Shown here piece by piece: positions 62,092-64,000 of a stretch of DNA of 64,000 bases (position 1 is the first letter of the stretch; each line of letters begins with the position of its first letter). The position numbers and the translations under genes are program-made. The stretch comes from Candidatus Brocadia sp. WS118 (lineage in GTDB: Bacteria > Planctomycetota > Brocadiia > Brocadiales > Brocadiaceae): positions 32,873 through 96,872 of the forward strand of contig PHFX01000151.1 of assembly GCA_007618135.1 (NCBI GenBank). Reading direction: 5' to 3'. The notes under the pieces were generated by a model, which saw nothing but the letters and a program-made list of their open reading frames with translations, made no database searches and was not told the origin of the DNA.

Positions 62092-62120
62092 TTGACAATA
62101 TGTAGTCTTAAGGCTACAAT
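62092..62120 (+). promoter_or_regulatory. Sigma-70-like promoter of higBA, leaderless
   Basis: TTGACA (62092-62097) and TACAAT (62115-62120) are separated by 17 bases, near consensus. Transcription should begin about seven bases after the -10 box, at or within a base or two of the GTG start of the toxin gene (62127). The mRNA would therefore lack a leader. Confidence 0.8.
62101..62118. promoter_or_regulatory. Palindromic operator overlapping the -10 box
   Basis: TGTAGTCTTAAGGCTACA is an 18-base palindrome with a single mismatched pair, centred on CTTAAG between the promoter boxes and running into TACAAT. It is a natural site for the HTH antitoxin HigA to repress its own operon. Confidence 0.7.
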
Positions 62121-62126
62121 CGGACC

Positions 62127-62429
62127 GTGATTGAGATCCGTAAAACTGCAGTTTTCGCCAAATGGATCGATGGCATATGCGACATCCGTGCTCGGGCTCG
62201 TATTCTGGTGCGAGTCGAGCGCTTAGCGGCTGGAAATCCGGGCGATGTTAAGTCCGTGGGTGAAGGCGTTTCAGAGTTGCGGATCAATTACGGACCCGGC
62301 TATCGGGTATATTACAAGAAGCATGGGCGGGCGGTGGTAATTTTGCTGGCCGGCGGTGATAAGCATACTCAGGCCAAAGACGCAAAACCGCCTTACGTCT
62401 CGCACGCAATCTGTAGGAGCTTATCATGA
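62127..62429 (+). CDS. RelE/HigB-type toxin (addiction module killer protein)
   Basis: This 100-residue protein begins MIEIRKTAVFAKWIDGICDI and contains ARARILVRVERLAAGNPGD, GVSELRINYGPGYRVYYKKH and VVILLAGGDKHTQAKD. It matches the phage-derived Gp49-like/HigB family, in which the toxin gene precedes the antitoxin. These toxins cleave mRNA at the ribosome. The GTG start at 62127 fits the family start and coincides with the predicted transcription start. Base composition is richer in GC than the neighbours, fitting recent acquisition. Confidence 0.88.
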   Translation: MIEIRKTAVFAKWIDGICDIRARARILVRVERLAAGNPGDVKSVGEGVSELRINYGPGYRVYYKKHGRAVVILLAGGDKHTQAKDAKPPYVSHAICRSLS

Positions 62430-62740
62430 CTAAAACTATAACTACTCGCTACGATGTTGCCGAACACCTTCGCACCCCAGAAGGAATGGCTGCTTATCTT
62501 GAAGCTTGCCTTGAGGAAGCAAATGGGGATGCAACCTTCATTGCCAAGGCTTTGGGCGATATTGCCCGCGCCAAGGGCATGTCTCAGGTGGCACGTGATG
62601 CCGGTCTGTCTCGCGAAAGTCTTTACAAGGCACTCTCTGGGAAACGCAGCCCAGACTTTGACACAATTCTCAAAGTCATAGGAGCTTTGGGCTTGAAATT
62701 GCATGCTGAAGCAGTTCTCCCGGATGGTTCAATGCCCTAA
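62426..62740 (+). CDS. HigA-type HTH antitoxin (addiction module antidote protein)
   Basis: This 104-residue protein starts inside the toxin stop (ATGA). It begins MTKTITTRYDVAEHLRTPEG and contains a helix-turn-helix, GMSQVARDAGLSRESLYKAL, followed by SGKRSPDFDTILKVIGALGL, as in the antidote partner of the killer protein family. It neutralises the toxin and should bind the palindrome at 62101. The stop codon TAA (62738-62740) lies within the attC-like site. Confidence 0.9.
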   Translation: MTKTITTRYDVAEHLRTPEGMAAYLEACLEEANGDATFIAKALGDIARAKGMSQVARDAGLSRESLYKALSGKRSPDFDTILKVIGALGLKLHAEAVLPDGSMP

Positions 62741-62797
62741 CAAGATGCTCCATCTGACCGCCATTTCGCTTCGCTTCATGGCGGCAGATGAGCTTTG
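62737..62797 (+). other. attC-like recombination site
   Basis: CTAACAA (62737-62743) is followed by a GAT spacer, GCTC, an unpaired C and ATCTG with an unpaired A, then CCGCCAT. After the loop TTCGCTTCGCTTC, ATGGCGG, CAGAT, GAGC, T and TTG follow. The stems pair completely, leaving the two extra bases on one arm and a central bulge, which is the structure integron integrases read. The final core is complete only with the TTAG at 62051. Confidence 0.65.
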
Positions 62798-62821
62798 TTC
62801 CTTATACGGGAAATATATACT

Positions 62822-64000
62822 ACCTAAATCCTGCAAACAAGGCGAAGCCTTGTTGCAGGACTAGGCCAGAAATGGTAGAATCTCCAAGGGAATTGAAGGT
62901 ATTTTAGAATAAAAACACCTAAAAGGAGGCTCACCTTTTCAATGAAGAATATATCACAAAGAGAGAAAAGAAAACAACCAAAAATCAAGACGGAGATGAA
63001 CGGGAAGGGATTAACGGTACATGGAGGTCTGTTGCCGGTGCTGACCTTCATGGGGAAGTTGTTATTCAGCCAGAGAGTACAAGAGGCAATCTGTAAGGAG
63101 CGCGGGGCAAATGCCCAGTATCAGATGGTTGATGCCGTGCAAATGGTAGTAGTCGGGCTAATAGCGGGAGCGACCGCAATGGTGCAGGTAGTGAAGGTGT
63201 GGGCGGATGAGGTACTGATGAAGATGGCGGGATGGAAAGAGATTCCCGTCGACACCACGATAGGACGTATTATGAAGCTGGCAACCCAAGGGGATATTGT
63301 AGAGTTGACGGGGGTGATCCATCGATTCAGGGGGCAGGTGTGGAAACGGGCGGTGCGCTCAGGTCACCGGTTGAGAAGTGCGCTGAGCGACATGTGGATA
63401 GACGTTGATTCAACCGTGGATGGAGTGTACGGGAATCAGGAAGGAGCAGAGGTTGGATACAACCCTAAGAAAAAGGGCCAGAAGGCGTATCAGTATTTAA
63501 TGGCATTTGTTGGAGAGACAAAAGAGGTATTGCATAGCTGGTTTCGTGGCGGGAGCGTGTACACGAGTAATGGGATTGTAGAGTTCATGAAGGAGTGTAT
63601 GGTGTATACGAAGAAGCGGGTACGGGTAATCTTTCGTGGCGACAGTGGTTTTTTCTCGGGAGAGTTGCTGGATTATCTTGAGTCAATATCGGCTGGATAT
63701 CTGATTAAGGTGAAGCTGAAGAATCTGGTCAAGGTGTTTGACGCTCAGAAGTGGGCGGCAGTGGAAGGGCATGCAGGGTGGGAGCAGGCTGATTTTGTGT
63801 ATCGGTGTGCTGAGTGGAATCGTGCAAGACGATTTGTGGCAGTAAGGAAGTTGGTCAAAATCGAGAGGGGGTTGTTTCCTCTGCCCGTGTATGAGTATTT
63901 CTGTTACGTTACGACAGAGCGGTTAAGTCCGATAGAAGCGCATGGTTCGTATGGAGAGAGGGCTACGTGTGAGACGTGGATAGAAGAGTGTAAGAGTCAG
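62822..64000 (+). mobile_element. IS1380-family insertion sequence (right end outside window)
   Basis: The element contains a transposase from 62942 that runs out of the window. The left end is set approximately. At 62822 CCTAAATCCTGC begins a stretch with an inverted repeat (TCCTGCAA ... TTGCAGGA, 62828-62859) typical of such ends. The right end, target duplication and transposase end cannot be seen. Confidence 0.75.
62942..64000 (+). CDS. IS1380-family DDE transposase (3' end outside window)
   Basis: From ATG 62942 the frame stays open to the last base (353 codons), which is why no stop is seen. The sequence fits the IS1380 DDE family: WIDVDSTVDGVYGNQEGAEV gives the first catalytic Asp with the ...GYNPKKKGQKAYQYLMAF that follows, and VIFRGDSGFFSGELLDYLE gives the second. 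The catalytic glutamate would lie later, near or past the window edge. AAAAGGAGG occurs about 15 bases upstream. There is no frame damage in the visible part, so the element may be active. Confidence 0.88.
   Translation, partial: MKNISQREKRKQPKIKTEMNGKGLTVHGGLLPVLTFMGKLLFSQRVQEAICKERGANAQYQMVDAVQMVVVGLIAGATAMVQVVKVWADEVLMKMAGWKEIPVDTTIGRIMKLATQGDIVELTGVIHRFRGQVWKRAVRSGHRLRSALSDMWIDVDSTVDGVYGNQEGAEVGYNPKKKGQKAYQYLMAFVGETKEVLHSWFRGGSVYTSNGIVEFMKECMVYTKKRVRVIFRGDSGFFSGELLDYLESISAGYLIKVKLKNLVKVFDAQKWAAVEGHAGWEQADFVYRCAEWNRARRFVAVRKLVKIERGLFPLPVYEYFCYVTTERLSPIEAHGSYGERATCETWIEECKSQ

Larger units (their letters stand above)
62051..62797 (+). mobile_element. Probable integron gene cassette carrying a HigBA pair
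   Basis: The right part is an attC-like hairpin (62737-62797) beginning inside the antitoxin stop codon, as cassettes do. Its left arm CTAACAA cannot pair with what lies next on the right (TTCCTTATAC), but it pairs fully with TTG/TTAG if the left end of the cassette (TTAGTTGC from 62051, after G62050) is joined to G62797. That is what the circular cassette would look like. The boundaries G^TTAG (left) and G^TTCC (right) fit integrase cutting. The cassette has its own promoter, as usual for toxin-antitoxin cassettes. No integrase gene is in the window. Confidence 0.65.

Overview
The window comes from a moderately AT-rich bacterial chromosome. It most resembles an anammox planctomycete (Candidatus Brocadiales). 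That placement is an inference from content, not from a marker gene: there is an octaheme hydroxylamine-oxidoreductase-like lipoprotein, a ferredoxin-dependent 2-oxoacid oxidoreductase, NO/O2-handling proteins (flavodiiron protein, hemerythrin), many secreted and lipid-anchored proteins, and intergenic spaces full of short palindromic elements. No rRNA, tRNA or CRISPR array was recognised.

Layout. 0-5 kb: end of a membrane protein, a guanine-deaminase-like enzyme, the octaheme cytochrome, a decayed MazF/DUF2283 toxin-antitoxin locus and a LysM L,D-transpeptidase. 5-17 kb: a REC-PAS-GGDEF-EAL regulator, a flavodiiron protein, ispD, dGTPase, HIT, FmdB, CBS and NlpD-like genes, a tiny secreted Cys/His-rich peptide, a Tat-exported DUF362 protein, a secreted protein of unknown role and a HAD phosphatase. 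17-28 kb: a catalytically degenerate GlpX domain fused to TPRs, argC, two orphan antitoxin-like genes, lon, hsp20, groEL and a C39-like secreted peptidase. 28-36 kb: a five-gene minus-strand signalling operon running TonB receptor, periplasmic binding protein, histidine kinase, response regulator, REC-PAS-GGDEF-EAL. 36-46 kb: a cluster of three unknown genes, a hemerythrin plus Fe-S pair, and two tandem DUF11 lipoproteins. 46-60 kb: mltA and then a cobalamin/cobalt region. On the plus strand this has a riboswitch with terminator, cbiM, cbiN, cbiQ, cbiO, cobD and cobQ. On the minus strand it has two riboswitches in series ahead of an outer-membrane porin with a metal-site motif, a YVTN propeller and a NosL-S41 fusion. 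60-62 kb: a three-gene 2-oxoacid:ferredoxin oxidoreductase operon. 62-64 kb: a HigBA toxin-antitoxin pair that looks like a complete integron gene cassette with an attC site, then an IS1380-family element cut by the window edge.

Most notable observations. (1) Cobalamin-responsive control of a porin/propeller/NosL-protease set facing the cobalt importer, including a riboswitch that is a near copy of the one at cbiM. (2) A probable stand-alone integron cassette whose attC folds with its own left end. (3) A GlpX pseudo-enzyme fused to TPRs. (4) At least three families of short mobile or palindromic repeats, one with terminal inverted repeats and an 8-bp target duplication. All functional links are inferred from sequence and order only.
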